Of a stretch of DNA of 64,000 nt, positions 33,082 through 42,408 are shown piece by piece. This DNA comes from Clostridia bacterium (GTDB lineage Bacteria; Bacillota; Clostridia; Oscillospirales; CAG-272): the NCBI GenBank assembly GCA_017453255.1, contig JAFTKN010000009.1, forward strand, positions 31,264-95,263, written 5' to 3'. A program made the translations under genes and the position numbers. Within the stretch, counting starts at the first letter, position 1. Every line of letters starts with the position of its first letter. The notes below the pieces were generated by a model. The model saw only the letters and a list, made by a program, of their open reading frames with translations, was not told the DNA's origin and ran no database searches.

Positions 33082-35043
33082 CTACTTTTTAGGAATTACA
33101 AATGCAGGCATCTCGCTAACGTCAATAGTAACATATCCATCTTCTTCTACAAGGTCAGTTCTAAGACCATTATATTTTTCAAAGGCAAGCTGAGCAAAAA
33201 TAAAGTCACCCTCGCCAACATGAAGCTTATAATTCTTAACCTCTGTTTCATTTGATGTAGGACACCAAACAGCGTACTTATATTTTCCGTCCTTAGTTAC
33301 ATATCTAAATATCTTGACATTTTCGTTTCCTGAATCAATTTCGCAATCAAAGGATGTATCAGAAATAATTTCCTTAAGTGTATAAACATAATAGAAGGAA
33401 TCCTTTTTATTGCCCATAATTACATTATTTGCAGAAATTTCAATTGGGAATCTTACAAGACCACTTGAGCCGTATTTACCAATAGCATGCTCCTCAGGAC
33501 CACAGTCACGGGACATATACATAGCAGCCTTTTCAACACCGATAGAGGAAAGTAGCAAGTATTCACGAACAAGCCACATACCCTGTACCTGCCTACCAGT
33601 CCACTTACCATATGCGTGTGATGAGGTAGAGGTCTTATAGCTTTGGTTAGTATCCCAACCAAATTCAGTAAGCCAAATTTGCATATCTGGATAATATCTG
33701 TCACGCCAATCAATAATTTCGGCAAAGCGACCAACAATATCGCCCTCCTCTGGGCTAACTCCAACATAAACCTTTTCGCTAAGCTCATCACGGTCGTCAA
33801 CGTTTACGTCAACGTGTTGAATGATACCAGCCTTATCAACGCTCTTTCCACAGTAGCAGTGAGCATTAATAACGTCAAATGGAAGCTTTTTGTCGGTTCT
33901 GTTATAATCGCACCAGAACTGCATAGCCTTAAGTCTGCCTAAGTGAAGACCAGCGCCACCAGACATAGACATAATAAAGTTAGGGTCAGCCTGCTTAACG
34001 CCGACATTTTTAAATCTACCCTCGTGTCCGTCATAGCAAACGCTAAGGAATGATGCCATTTCAAATGGAGAGAAGTATGGATCTCTACCAAGCCATGTTC
34101 CATCAGGCTCATTAAGTGGCTCGATTGATTTTAAAACGCCCATACCAATTTTCTTTCTTTGTCCCTTGCCAACCTTGATAAGATTAGGATCAATGTTTTT
34201 GTTATGACCATATCTTGCAACATATTGGAAAAGCATGGAAGCATAGCTTATAAAGTTTCTTGGGTCATCACTTGGTGTAATACCGTCCTTAGGACCTCTT
34301 TTATGGTGAGTAGAAATGGTAGGACAAACATCTATTCCATATTTATTAAGTCTTGAATAATAGTTATCAAAATTCCACATTCTATTAAGGCTTAGGTTTG
34401 GAGATATTGTTGTATCGTATCCGTCAGGAGTAGCTGTCCAAGTCCAAGGATGGTATTCACGAATATAAGTAACTGCACGATTAATATCGTCAGCGTCATT
34501 TATAAACGCATTCATACCCACAAAATTAGAAAGGTCAGACCTTTTATGCTCCTTTCTTTCAGGAATGGATAAATCCACGTCCTCAACCTTGTAGCCGTAA
34601 ATAAGAATTTCGCTTGGTGCTTGGTTATTGTTAAAGGAGAAGTTTATATAACGTGTCTTGTAGCTTGTTTCAAAGCCAGTCCATTTTCTAACCTCTGGTG
34701 CAAGCTCCTCGTTATATTCCCAGCTAAATGGAGTACCCATTTTAACCTTAACCTTACGAACACCATAATCGTGCTTATCCTTTTCAGGCTTATATGCGTC
34801 GTAGTCGTTATAAATATACATATTGGTGATTTGATAAATAGCCCCTAAATCAACAGTAAAGGCTAAATCGGTCATACCAACCCACCAGTGGTCGTGTCTT
34901 GGATGAACCTGTGGGATAGCACCCTCTATACCATAAAGAGGATCGCCGTCGTTATCAAATTCGCAGAAAAAGTTCTCAATTTTTTCAAGGCCCATATCGT
35001 TAATGAGCATATCTGGAGTAACCTTGATTTTAATTGGCTTCAT
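33082..35043 (-). CDS. Clan GH-A-like glycoside hydrolase with N-terminal beta-sandwich
   Basis: 653 residues without a signal peptide. The N-terminal 150 residues (DLAFTVDLGAIYQITNMYIYNDYDAY, VRKVKVKMGTPFSWE) look like an F5/8-type carbohydrate-binding sandwich. The central barrel has the two expected clan GH-A glutamates: Glu312 in SIEPLNEPDGTW (acid/base) and Glu460 in IWLTEFGWDTN (nucleophile), about 148 residues apart. NAHCYCG and a C-terminal beta-domain complete it. The exact GH family is not recognised (GH39-like or unclassified). AAGGAG precedes the ATG. It probably cleaves imported glycans in the cytoplasm, unless export is non-classical. Confidence 0.7.
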   Translation of the reverse strand: MKPIKIKVTPDMLINDMGLEKIENFFCEFDNDGDPLYGIEGAIPQVHPRHDHWWVGMTDLAFTVDLGAIYQITNMYIYNDYDAYKPEKDKHDYGVRKVKVKMGTPFSWEYNEELAPEVRKWTGFETSYKTRYINFSFNNNQAPSEILIYGYKVEDVDLSIPERKEHKRSDLSNFVGMNAFINDADDINRAVTYIREYHPWTWTATPDGYDTTISPNLSLNRMWNFDNYYSRLNKYGIDVCPTISTHHKRGPKDGITPSDDPRNFISYASMLFQYVARYGHNKNIDPNLIKVGKGQRKKIGMGVLKSIEPLNEPDGTWLGRDPYFSPFEMASFLSVCYDGHEGRFKNVGVKQADPNFIMSMSGGAGLHLGRLKAMQFWCDYNRTDKKLPFDVINAHCYCGKSVDKAGIIQHVDVNVDDRDELSEKVYVGVSPEEGDIVGRFAEIIDWRDRYYPDMQIWLTEFGWDTNQSYKTSTSSHAYGKWTGRQVQGMWLVREYLLLSSIGVEKAAMYMSRDCGPEEHAIGKYGSSGLVRFPIEISANNVIMGNKKDSFYYVYTLKEIISDTSFDCEIDSGNENVKIFRYVTKDGKYKYAVWCPTSNETEVKNYKLHVGEGDFIFAQLAFEKYNGLRTDLVEEDGYVTIDVSEMPAFVIPKK

Positions 35044-35100
35044 TGTATTTCTCCTTGCCGTGACATATTTAAGAGCTTAATATATTAAGCCCTTAGGTTA

Positions 35101-35129
35101 AGTATAAAGGAAACAAAAGGAAAAGTCAA
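35101..35129 (-). promoter_or_regulatory. Promoter of the GH-A-like gene
   Basis: On the minus strand TTGACT (35124-35129), 17 bases, TATACT (35101-35106). Confidence 0.65.
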
Positions 35130-35187
35130 TAAAATAGGGAAATTTTATTTAATAAAATTTATTAAATTTAACCCAAATTCTTTTTTA

Positions 35188-35216
35188 TTGACAAGAGGCA
35201 GGCAAAATAGTATAAT
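35188..35216 (+). promoter_or_regulatory. Promoter of the GT2 gene
   Basis: Consensus TTGACA (35188-35193), 17 bases, TATAAT (35211-35216). This shows that translation starts downstream, at 35248. Confidence 0.8.
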
Positions 35217-35247
35217 TAGTAAGAGAAAACTAAGAAATGAGATTTTT

Positions 35248-36474
35248 ATGAAGCTAAGTATTATTATTTGCCTATACAACACAAAAAAGGAATATTTAGA
35301 AAAATGCCTTTCGTCAATAAGAATGTCAACCCTTAACGAAAGGGACTATGAGATTTTGTTGATTGATGACGGCTCGACAGAGGATTATAGCGAAATAGTA
35401 AGCACATATAAGCCTGTTTATGTAAAAACTGAAAATAGAGGTCATTTTGCCTCTCGCCTATATGGAATAATGATAGCAAGGGGAGAGTATATAGCCTTTT
35501 GTGACTCTGACGATGAGGTTAGCTTATGCTACTATGCTCCTATGCTAAAGAAAATAGAAAATAGCAAAAGCGATATTGTATTAAACGACTGGGCTTTTTA
35601 TACCGAGGGTGGTAGAAGCTATTGTCCTAACGATATTGTAATAAAAAATGATTTCACCTATGAAAATGAGCAAGTATTGGATTTTTACTTTAGCGAGGCA
35701 GGAAGATATCAGTCGGTTTTTGTCCTTTGGAATAAGCTTATCAAAAGAGAAACAGCACTAAGGGCAAAGGAGGATATAGAAAAAACAGATGCAATTATGT
35801 CACGCATATCCTATTCAGAGGATACACTTATGACATACTTCATCTATAAGCATAGCAAAAAAATCACAAATGTGCATACAGGCTATTATTTCTATAGAAT
35901 TCACCCACAGCAGAGCATAGCTGTTATAGATGACAATAGACTCAAGGAGCAGATATGCCATATGGGAAAAACCTTGTCCGTAATAAAAGAGGACTTAAAG
36001 GACGACCAAAAGCATTTAGCACAGCTTAAAGGGTGGAGCGAGCTAATGTCAAGAACACACTATTCTTATGCAAAAGCAGGCAAATGCACCTTACTTTACC
36101 CCTTGATTAAGGAAAAATATGGAGTAGATAAGCTACAGGTATCCTTAGCAAAGGACGAGCCCTGTCATAGCAGTGGACACCTTGGAAGAAACTTTAAAGA
36201 AATTGAAAGCGTGCTATATGCAATTAGTAAAATACCCTCAGACGTGTGCGTAGATTACGATAAAAACGACAAATACGTGTCTAATATGGTAAGGCTTTTA
36301 AGTGATGAAAAGGGTAAAAAAATCATACATATGAAGGGTGCAAAAATCAAGGTGCCTAAGAGAAAGGTTTCTCTCAAGGAAAAAATATTTAAAGGCACAT
36401 TGGCTCACAAGGTTGCAAAAAGGCTATTTAAAAAGGGCTCAAAGGCAAGAATGGCTTTAAAGGAGAAAATGTAA
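35248..36474 (+). CDS. Family 2 glycosyltransferase
   Basis: 408 residues from the ATG at 35248. GT-A fold signatures: LSIIICLYNTKKEYLEKCLSSI, LLIDDGSTEDYSEI, and the nucleotide-sugar DxD equivalent AFCDSDDEV at about residue 85-93. RISYSEDTLMTYFIYKH is the later acceptor-side motif common in capsule/wall GT2 enzymes. The C-terminal region is highly basic (KKGSKARMALKEKM). No membrane segment, so it works on the cytoplasmic face. It is one base before the redoxin lipoprotein, in an apparent operon. A surface-glycan role is inferred. Confidence 0.85.
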   Translation: MKLSIIICLYNTKKEYLEKCLSSIRMSTLNERDYEILLIDDGSTEDYSEIVSTYKPVYVKTENRGHFASRLYGIMIARGEYIAFCDSDDEVSLCYYAPMLKKIENSKSDIVLNDWAFYTEGGRSYCPNDIVIKNDFTYENEQVLDFYFSEAGRYQSVFVLWNKLIKRETALRAKEDIEKTDAIMSRISYSEDTLMTYFIYKHSKKITNVHTGYYFYRIHPQQSIAVIDDNRLKEQICHMGKTLSVIKEDLKDDQKHLAQLKGWSELMSRTHYSYAKAGKCTLLYPLIKEKYGVDKLQVSLAKDEPCHSSGHLGRNFKEIESVLYAISKIPSDVCVDYDKNDKYVSNMVRLLSDEKGKKIIHMKGAKIKVPKRKVSLKEKIFKGTLAHKVAKRLFKKGSKARMALKEKM

Positions 36475-36475
36475 T

Positions 36476-37336
36476 ATGAAAAAAATCATAGCTTTAGCTA
36501 TAAGCTGTTTTCTTTTGTTGCTTGCATTTGGTTTTGTAGGCTGTAATAGTCAGCAAGGCTCAAACGAGGGCGATAACGAAGAAAAAGAGTATGAAATAAC
36601 GATAAAAACAGATACAGGTAAGCACTTTTCTGAAATAACAGTTGAATTTACAGACGAAAACGGAAAATTTCTTGATTATAAGATAACAGACGAAAATGGA
36701 AGCGTAAAGTCAAAAAAGCTTAGCAATAAAGAGGTATATATAAAGCTAATTGACGTTCCAAAGGGCTATAGCTATGAGGAAAGCTATAAGATAAATGAGG
36801 AAACAAGTGAAATTACACTTAACGCAACCCTTCTTGAAGCTACCGATTTAGAAAATGTTACATATCGTGTAGGCGATGTTATGCACGATTTTACATTAAC
36901 CGATAAAAATGGAGTAAGCTATACTCTTTCGGAACTGCTTGAAAGCAAAGGGGCGGTTGTTTTGAATTTCTGGTATAATACCTGCCATTTTTGTATGCAA
37001 GAGTTTCCTGAGATGGATAGTGCCTACAAAAATCTAAATAGCAAGCTTGAAATTTTAGCAATTAACTCTGTTGATAATGTATTTAGCGAGGAAACAAACG
37101 ATTTAACCTTCCCACTCTTAAAGGACACAATCGGCATAGAAAATGCCTTTTTAAAGGGTAATGGTCTTTGGTCAAATCCTGCAACTATAGTAATTGATAA
37201 ATATGGAGTAATTTCGTTTTCTCATATAGGTGCACTTAGCGAGGAGCAAATGACAGAGATTTTTGAGTATTATTTGTCAGAAGGCTATACACATAGCGAA
37301 TTCAGTAGCTATAGCGATTTCAGTGCTAAAAAATAA
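36476..37336 (+). CDS. TlpA-like thioredoxin-domain lipoprotein
   Basis: 286 residues with a lipoprotein signal (FGFVGC, lipid-Cys near 22). Residues about 38-120 form a Cna-B/transthyretin-like beta-domain (ITIKTDTGKHFSEITVEFTDENGKF). Residues about 130-275 are a TlpA/ResA-type redoxin: VGDVMHDFTLTDKNGVSYTL, redox pair Cys170/Cys173 in YNTCHFCMQEFPEM, and LWSNPATIVIDKYG with the cis-Pro. It should act outside the membrane as thiol-disulfide reductase. The start is one base after the GT2 stop. A paralogue with the same order of domains is encoded next (37591). Confidence 0.85.
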   Translation: MKKIIALAISCFLLLLAFGFVGCNSQQGSNEGDNEEKEYEITIKTDTGKHFSEITVEFTDENGKFLDYKITDENGSVKSKKLSNKEVYIKLIDVPKGYSYEESYKINEETSEITLNATLLEATDLENVTYRVGDVMHDFTLTDKNGVSYTLSELLESKGAVVLNFWYNTCHFCMQEFPEMDSAYKNLNSKLEILAINSVDNVFSEETNDLTFPLLKDTIGIENAFLKGNGLWSNPATIVIDKYGVISFSHIGALSEEQMTEIFEYYLSEGYTHSEFSSYSDFSAKK

Positions 37337-37366
37337 GAAAAAAAGCCACCCTGTGTGGCTTTTTTG
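37337..37366 (+). terminator. Terminator after redoxin lipoprotein
   Basis: AAAAAGCCAC / GTGGCTTTTTT stem with CCTGT loop. Confidence 0.85.
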
Positions 37367-37509
37367 TATTTTCAAGACAAAATGTGAGCGAAGAATAAAA
37401 CATTTTAATTTTGTTAAATTTTAATGAATTACCACACTAAAATCTGCTACCACGTGTCAATAAAGCTATAATAACCATATATGTATATTTTGTGTTAAAG
37501 TAACAAGTA

Positions 37510-37538
37510 TTGACAAATATTTTAAAATATGATATTAT
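37510..37538 (+). promoter_or_regulatory. Promoter of the lipoprotein operon
   Basis: TTGACA (37510-37515), 17 bases, TATTAT (37533-37538), about 50 bases before the start. Confidence 0.75.
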
Positions 37539-37590
37539 TATATGCGACTAAAATTTAAAGACTTAATTATAATAATTTAGGAGAAAAGGT

Positions 37591-40500
37591 ATGAAGAAAT
37601 TTAAAAGAATTTTGTCATTGCTATTGGTATTTATAATGCTTGCTACTGCTATATGCCAATTAGTATCATGTGGTGGAAATGATGGTGGAGCTGGTGGAAA
37701 TACAAACCCACCTGATGAAAATCCATCTGATGAAACCGCAACATATACCATTGAGGTAAAATCAATAGGAGGATTAAAGCTAAGCGGAGTTTTGGTTGAG
37801 CTTTATGCACCTGACGGAAGTCTTGGTGGACGTGGTGTTAGAACTGACTCAAACGGAATTGCAACCTTTGTAAACTTCCCAAAAAACACCTATAAGGCAA
37901 AGCTAAGTGATGCTCCAGAAGGTTATATCGTAAATGCTGACGGATACGATGTAGGTGTAAGTGGAAAGCCAATTACACTTGTATCACAGGTAATTTCCGA
38001 TACAGATACAACAGGCGTTGTATATCAGCTTGGCGATATTATGCACGACTTTACCGTTACAACTATTGATGGTGAAACCTGGACACTTTCAGAGGTGCTA
38101 AAGGAAAAGGACGCTGTTATGATTAACTTCTGGTACACAACCTGTACCTATTGTATCGGCGAATTTCCAGATCTTGAGGCATCATATCAAAAATATGCTG
38201 AGGATATGGGCATTATAGCAATCAATGGTCACTCACAGGAAACAGTATCTGATGTTCAAAAATTCGTTGAGGAATTTAAGGATAGATTTTATACTTATTA
38301 TCCAGTATCTGACGAGAGCGAGAAGGAGGATTTGAAGCTTTCCTTCCCAATAGCTAAGGATACAATTACAAATCCAGTTGAGGACCCATTTGAGGCAGCG
38401 TTTGGCGATAGCTGGGGTAACCCTGTATCTGTCATTGTTGACCGCTATGGCGTAATCTCAATGATTCATTTAGGTGCTTTGCCATCTGAAAGACACTTTA
38501 ACACAATTTTTGAGTACTTTACAGCAGAGGACTACAAGCAAACTCTTGTAGAAAACGTAGACGACCTTGTTCCAGTTGAAAAGCCAGATGTTGAGCTTCC
38601 TGAAAACTACTACGACGAGGTTATTAAGGACGTGCTTGTTAAGGACGAGGCATCAAAGGAGCTTATTACTTTTGAGCCTGAGCAGGGCACAGCTGATGCT
38701 GAATACGCTTGGCCATTTGTTGTGGTTGAAAAGGACGGCGAAAAGTATGTTACAACCTCAAACACAGGCAAGGATAACTCATATTCAATCCTTCATGCAA
38801 AGGTAAGTTTGAAGGCAGGCGAGGCTTTAGTACTTGATTACTATGCTTCAATGCAGGTAGGCTATGATTATTTCTATGTTTTAGTTGATGGCGAGGACAT
38901 TTACTCAATTTCACTGCTTAACAAGGAGTGGAAGGGACTTTGCCCATACGTAGCAACTGAGGATGGCGTTTATGACGTTGTATTCCTCTACCATAAGGAT
39001 TCAACTAACGAAAGTGGTGAGGACGCTGTTCATATTAAGAACTTCCGTGTTATAAATAAGGACGACTTAGAGGTTGAGGCTTATATTCCAAGAGAGGCTG
39101 CTACAAAGCCAACTGAGGATATGAGTGACTATACTAAGTACGTAACAGTTGTTTTAGGCGATGACGGCTATTACCATGTAGGCACAAAGGATGGTCCAAT
39201 CCTTATTGCAAGCTTGCTTAATGGCTCAAGCTTCACAGATGAGTATTCAGTTTCAATGAAGCTTTATGAAACCTACGAGGAGGCAAGTGATGCAGGTATC
39301 TTTATGGTTGACGGTGTTAATAAATTTAATACCTTTATCCAATACTGTAACTACGCATCAAATGCTAATATTTACGGATATTGTAGCGTAACAGAGGAAT
39401 TAAAGGGATTACTTGACGAGTTCGTTAAGCAAAACGGTAACGTATATCACGAAAACACATGGCTACAGCTTTGCTCATACTTTGATGTTTATGGTAAGGA
39501 CGAAAATGGTGAGCCAGCGAAACAGCTTGACGATATAATCAAGGGACTTGCTTCCTTTAGCGCTCCTGTAATTGAATTTACACCTGTAATTGACGAGGAA
39601 AACTCTGATAATAGTATTCTTCTTTCAAAGAATTATTCTATAACAGTAAGTAGAGTTGTAATGCCAAGAGGCTATCTCTATGAATTTACACCAACAGTTT
39701 CAGGCGTATATCGTTTCACAACAAACAGCACACAAGAGGTTGTTGGTTGGATATTCACAGGTGGACATGACGAATGGATTGCAAACGGAGATAGAACCCT
39801 TTATCTAAATGGAGATCAAGGCGAAAGATATTGTGAGGAGCTTCTTATTGAGGATGCAAATGGTAAATTTATAAGAGATTTCACAAACGCATCTATGGTG
39901 GCTCAAATGGAGGCAGGTAAAACATATTATATTGCCTTTGGCTACTATGATGTATATGCTGTTGGCACATTTACATTTAAAGTAAAGTTTGAAGGACATA
40001 GATTTGATATGTTCCACGAGGCAGCGCCAGGACCATTTACCTATGAGGAAACAACTGATGGTCAGGTTGGTGACTTGCTCGTTGGTGGTATTGACGTTGA
40101 GCTTGGCTCTGACGACTACTACTATCACCGTCTTACAAATACAGTTGTTAGTAACGAAACTGTTACAATGACAGAGGACGACAAGTATTATGGCTATGCA
40201 AACGGCACATATTATGAGTACTCCTTTGAAAACGATAAAAACAAAAAGTCAACAATTACAATTAGTGATGGTAAAAAGACTGTAAAGGTTGAGGAATATA
40301 CATTAGGCTCACTCGTTTATGCAGACTTCTACTTTACAACAAATATCTTCACATTAAGCTCACTCGAGACTGTGATTAACAATGGTGGCTTCGACTTTAC
40401 AAAGACAGAGACTGATAACGATGGACTTTTATATCTTAATAATTACTACGATGACAGTAATGCAGAGGATCCTTGGCATAAGCTTAAGAAGCTATGGGGC

Positions 40501-40773
40501 GCTGACTACGAATATTATTATGATTTCTATCAGTTTGACGATCTATTAAATGGAGTTTTCCATGGTAAAGGCAACGATTATACTGCTGAAATGAGAAAAT
40601 ATGTAGAGCTTATGGACGATGGAAGCACAAATCCAGAAAGACAGGGCTGTGTAGCAGTTGATAAGCGTCTTGGCGAGCTTTTACAGATGGTTATGGATAA
40701 GTACACCTTTAAGGTGGATAAATCTTGGACAAAGCTTTGCTACTACTATGAGCATTTAGGCTATCAAGAATAA
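37591..40773 (+). CDS. Large multidomain lipoprotein with TlpA-like redoxin domain
   Basis: 1060 residues. Lipobox LVSCGG (lipid-Cys near 27) followed by a low-complexity Gly/Asn/Pro linker. A Cna-B-like domain (about 50-140) precedes a TlpA-type redoxin (LGDIMHDFTVTTIDGETWTL, Cys185/Cys188 in YTTCTYCIGEFPDL, WGNPVSVIVDRYG). The next 700 residues contain beta-rich modules of no recognised family. One, about residues 510-640, recurs at the C-terminus (about 950-1060) and in the next protein, ending in a Cys-Tyr-Tyr pattern (WLQLCSYF, WTKLCYYYEHLG). AGGAG precedes the start. It is likely a surface thiol-redox protein with binding modules; its partner is unknown. Confidence 0.8.
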   Translation: MKKFKRILSLLLVFIMLATAICQLVSCGGNDGGAGGNTNPPDENPSDETATYTIEVKSIGGLKLSGVLVELYAPDGSLGGRGVRTDSNGIATFVNFPKNTYKAKLSDAPEGYIVNADGYDVGVSGKPITLVSQVISDTDTTGVVYQLGDIMHDFTVTTIDGETWTLSEVLKEKDAVMINFWYTTCTYCIGEFPDLEASYQKYAEDMGIIAINGHSQETVSDVQKFVEEFKDRFYTYYPVSDESEKEDLKLSFPIAKDTITNPVEDPFEAAFGDSWGNPVSVIVDRYGVISMIHLGALPSERHFNTIFEYFTAEDYKQTLVENVDDLVPVEKPDVELPENYYDEVIKDVLVKDEASKELITFEPEQGTADAEYAWPFVVVEKDGEKYVTTSNTGKDNSYSILHAKVSLKAGEALVLDYYASMQVGYDYFYVLVDGEDIYSISLLNKEWKGLCPYVATEDGVYDVVFLYHKDSTNESGEDAVHIKNFRVINKDDLEVEAYIPREAATKPTEDMSDYTKYVTVVLGDDGYYHVGTKDGPILIASLLNGSSFTDEYSVSMKLYETYEEASDAGIFMVDGVNKFNTFIQYCNYASNANIYGYCSVTEELKGLLDEFVKQNGNVYHENTWLQLCSYFDVYGKDENGEPAKQLDDIIKGLASFSAPVIEFTPVIDEENSDNSILLSKNYSITVSRVVMPRGYLYEFTPTVSGVYRFTTNSTQEVVGWIFTGGHDEWIANGDRTLYLNGDQGERYCEELLIEDANGKFIRDFTNASMVAQMEAGKTYYIAFGYYDVYAVGTFTFKVKFEGHRFDMFHEAAPGPFTYEETTDGQVGDLLVGGIDVELGSDDYYYHRLTNTVVSNETVTMTEDDKYYGYANGTYYEYSFENDKNKKSTITISDGKKTVKVEEYTLGSLVYADFYFTTNIFTLSSLETVINNGGFDFTKTETDNDGLLYLNNYYDDSNAEDPWHKLKKLWGADYEYYYDFYQFDDLLNGVFHGKGNDYTAEMRKYVELMDDGSTNPERQGCVAVDKRLGELLQMVMDKYTFKVDKSWTKLCYYYEHLGYQE

Positions 40774-40785
40774 TTATAAAAGCGT

Positions 40786-40811
40786 TATGCGACACAAAAA
40801 CGTGTCGCATA
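40786..40811 (+). other. Intra-operon stem-loop
   Basis: TATGCGACAC / GTGTCGCATA, 10 bp with AAAAAC loop and no T-run, between two lipoprotein genes. It is likely a transcript-processing or stabilising hairpin rather than a full terminator. Confidence 0.6.
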
Positions 40812-40842
40812 GCCTTACAGGTTTGTGATTAATGGAGAAAAA

Positions 40843-42408
40843 ATGAGAAAAATAATTATATTATTAGCCGTTTTAGCTATTACTGCAGTAGCTATTTGTA
40901 GCTGTGGTGGTAATGGTGACGGAAACGATGAAGGTCAAACGGCAAGCTATGAAATCAAGGTAAAGGATTACTTTGGAAATGTTCCTGAAAAGAGCATTTA
41001 TGTAGAAATATATAAGGCCGATGCAAGCTTGCCAAATGGAGAAAAGTTTGTAAAAATGCTTTCAGCAAACGAGGAAGGAGTTGCGACGGTAACTCTAAAT
41101 AAGGGCGATTATCATTTTAAGCTTTCATCGGCTGATGGTGAATTTTATTATGATAGTGAAAGCTGTAAATTATCCTCTACTGTAACAAGCAAGGAAATCA
41201 CAATATATAATGTGAGCTCAGATAAGTTTTCAATTTATCCAGGTAAGCTTGACAGCGAAGGACACGAAATCAGAGAGGAGCTATATGCTCCTGTTGTCGA
41301 GGAGGGTGCAACCTACGTTACAGTAAATGGAAGAAGCTATTTTGTTTTTGCTCCACAAAAGGAAGGCTATTATAATGTTAGCTTCGAGGGAAAAGAGGGA
41401 ATGACCATTGGATATCATGGTGATGCTAACTACGTTTTGCTTGAAAACAATATGGAAATAGTTAATAATTCCTTTGAATTCAAGGCTTATTCGGTTGGTG
41501 CATCAAGAATGGTTATTGCATTAAACAGTGAAGAAGAAGCAAACGCAATATTACTCATTAAATATGTAAGAGAGCTTGAAAAGGAGGTTCCATATGACGA
41601 CCTTGTTGCTAAGGAAAGCAAGGAGGACTCATATGACTATAACTATCTAAACAAGCTACTTGTTGATTTTGATATTACAAATGAGGAATTATCAATAGTT
41701 AAGGGTGAGGACGGCTACTATCATCTTAATACCGAGGATGGTGCTATTATAATGGTAAGAGTAGCATCGGCAAGTAAATATCTTGCTTCATTTAAGGATA
41801 TTTGCGATCTTACAAGAATTTCTTGTATTGAAAAGGATGAAAACGGAAACGTAACCTTAAAGGAAAGCTATAACGACCTTATTCTTACATATGCAAGCAA
41901 GTGCGATGGTGCTGGAATTTGTCCACTTACAGACGAGCTTATTTATGTAATTAAAAAGGCAGGACAGTATAATGAGTGGTTTGAGGGTGACAAAACTATT
42001 TTTAAGGTAGATAATGTAGCACCAGATGGAACAATGACATCAACACCTATTTTCGGAGTGGTTAAGGAAAATGCACATTTATTTGCATGCTGTTATTTTG
42101 AGCCTGCAAAAATTGGTGGAGAGGACTCACCAATTACAATAAAGCCACAAACTGCTAACGAAAACGGAGAGTACCTACCATATTTACTTGACCTTGACAA
42201 TTCAAGCGTTTATTTAAAGGCAAGTGCAAATGGTAAAATCATAATTGAAGCGACAGACGGATTAGCTGTTTTGGTAAATAATACAGCGTGTGTAGCAGAA
42301 AATGGTGAAATAGTAATTAATGCTATTAAAAATGACGTAATTAGCATTTCAATAGATAAAAAGCAAGTAGTAAAATTAGTATTTGAGCAAGAAGAGGTAA
42401 AGGAATGA
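40843..42408 (+). CDS. Lipoprotein with Cna-B-like domain and shared repeat module
   Basis: 521 residues from the ATG at 40843, chosen for the TGGAG site upstream. Signal with lipobox AICSCGG (lipid-Cys near 21). An N-terminal Cna-B-like domain (YEIKVKDYFGNVPEKSIYVEIYKADASLP) mirrors the preceding redoxin lipoprotein but no redoxin domain or CxxC pair is present. Residues about 280-390 (VKGEDGYYHLNTEDGAIIMVRV, CDGAGICPLTDELIYVIKKAGQ) repeat a module seen twice in the 37591 protein. It ends in a beta-rich domain. Function is unknown; it overlaps the next gene by 4 bases (ATGA), so the two are co-translated. Confidence 0.75.
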   Translation: MRKIIILLAVLAITAVAICSCGGNGDGNDEGQTASYEIKVKDYFGNVPEKSIYVEIYKADASLPNGEKFVKMLSANEEGVATVTLNKGDYHFKLSSADGEFYYDSESCKLSSTVTSKEITIYNVSSDKFSIYPGKLDSEGHEIREELYAPVVEEGATYVTVNGRSYFVFAPQKEGYYNVSFEGKEGMTIGYHGDANYVLLENNMEIVNNSFEFKAYSVGASRMVIALNSEEEANAILLIKYVRELEKEVPYDDLVAKESKEDSYDYNYLNKLLVDFDITNEELSIVKGEDGYYHLNTEDGAIIMVRVASASKYLASFKDICDLTRISCIEKDENGNVTLKESYNDLILTYASKCDGAGICPLTDELIYVIKKAGQYNEWFEGDKTIFKVDNVAPDGTMTSTPIFGVVKENAHLFACCYFEPAKIGGEDSPITIKPQTANENGEYLPYLLDLDNSSVYLKASANGKIIIEATDGLAVLVNNTACVAENGEIVINAIKNDVISISIDKKQVVKLVFEQEEVKE

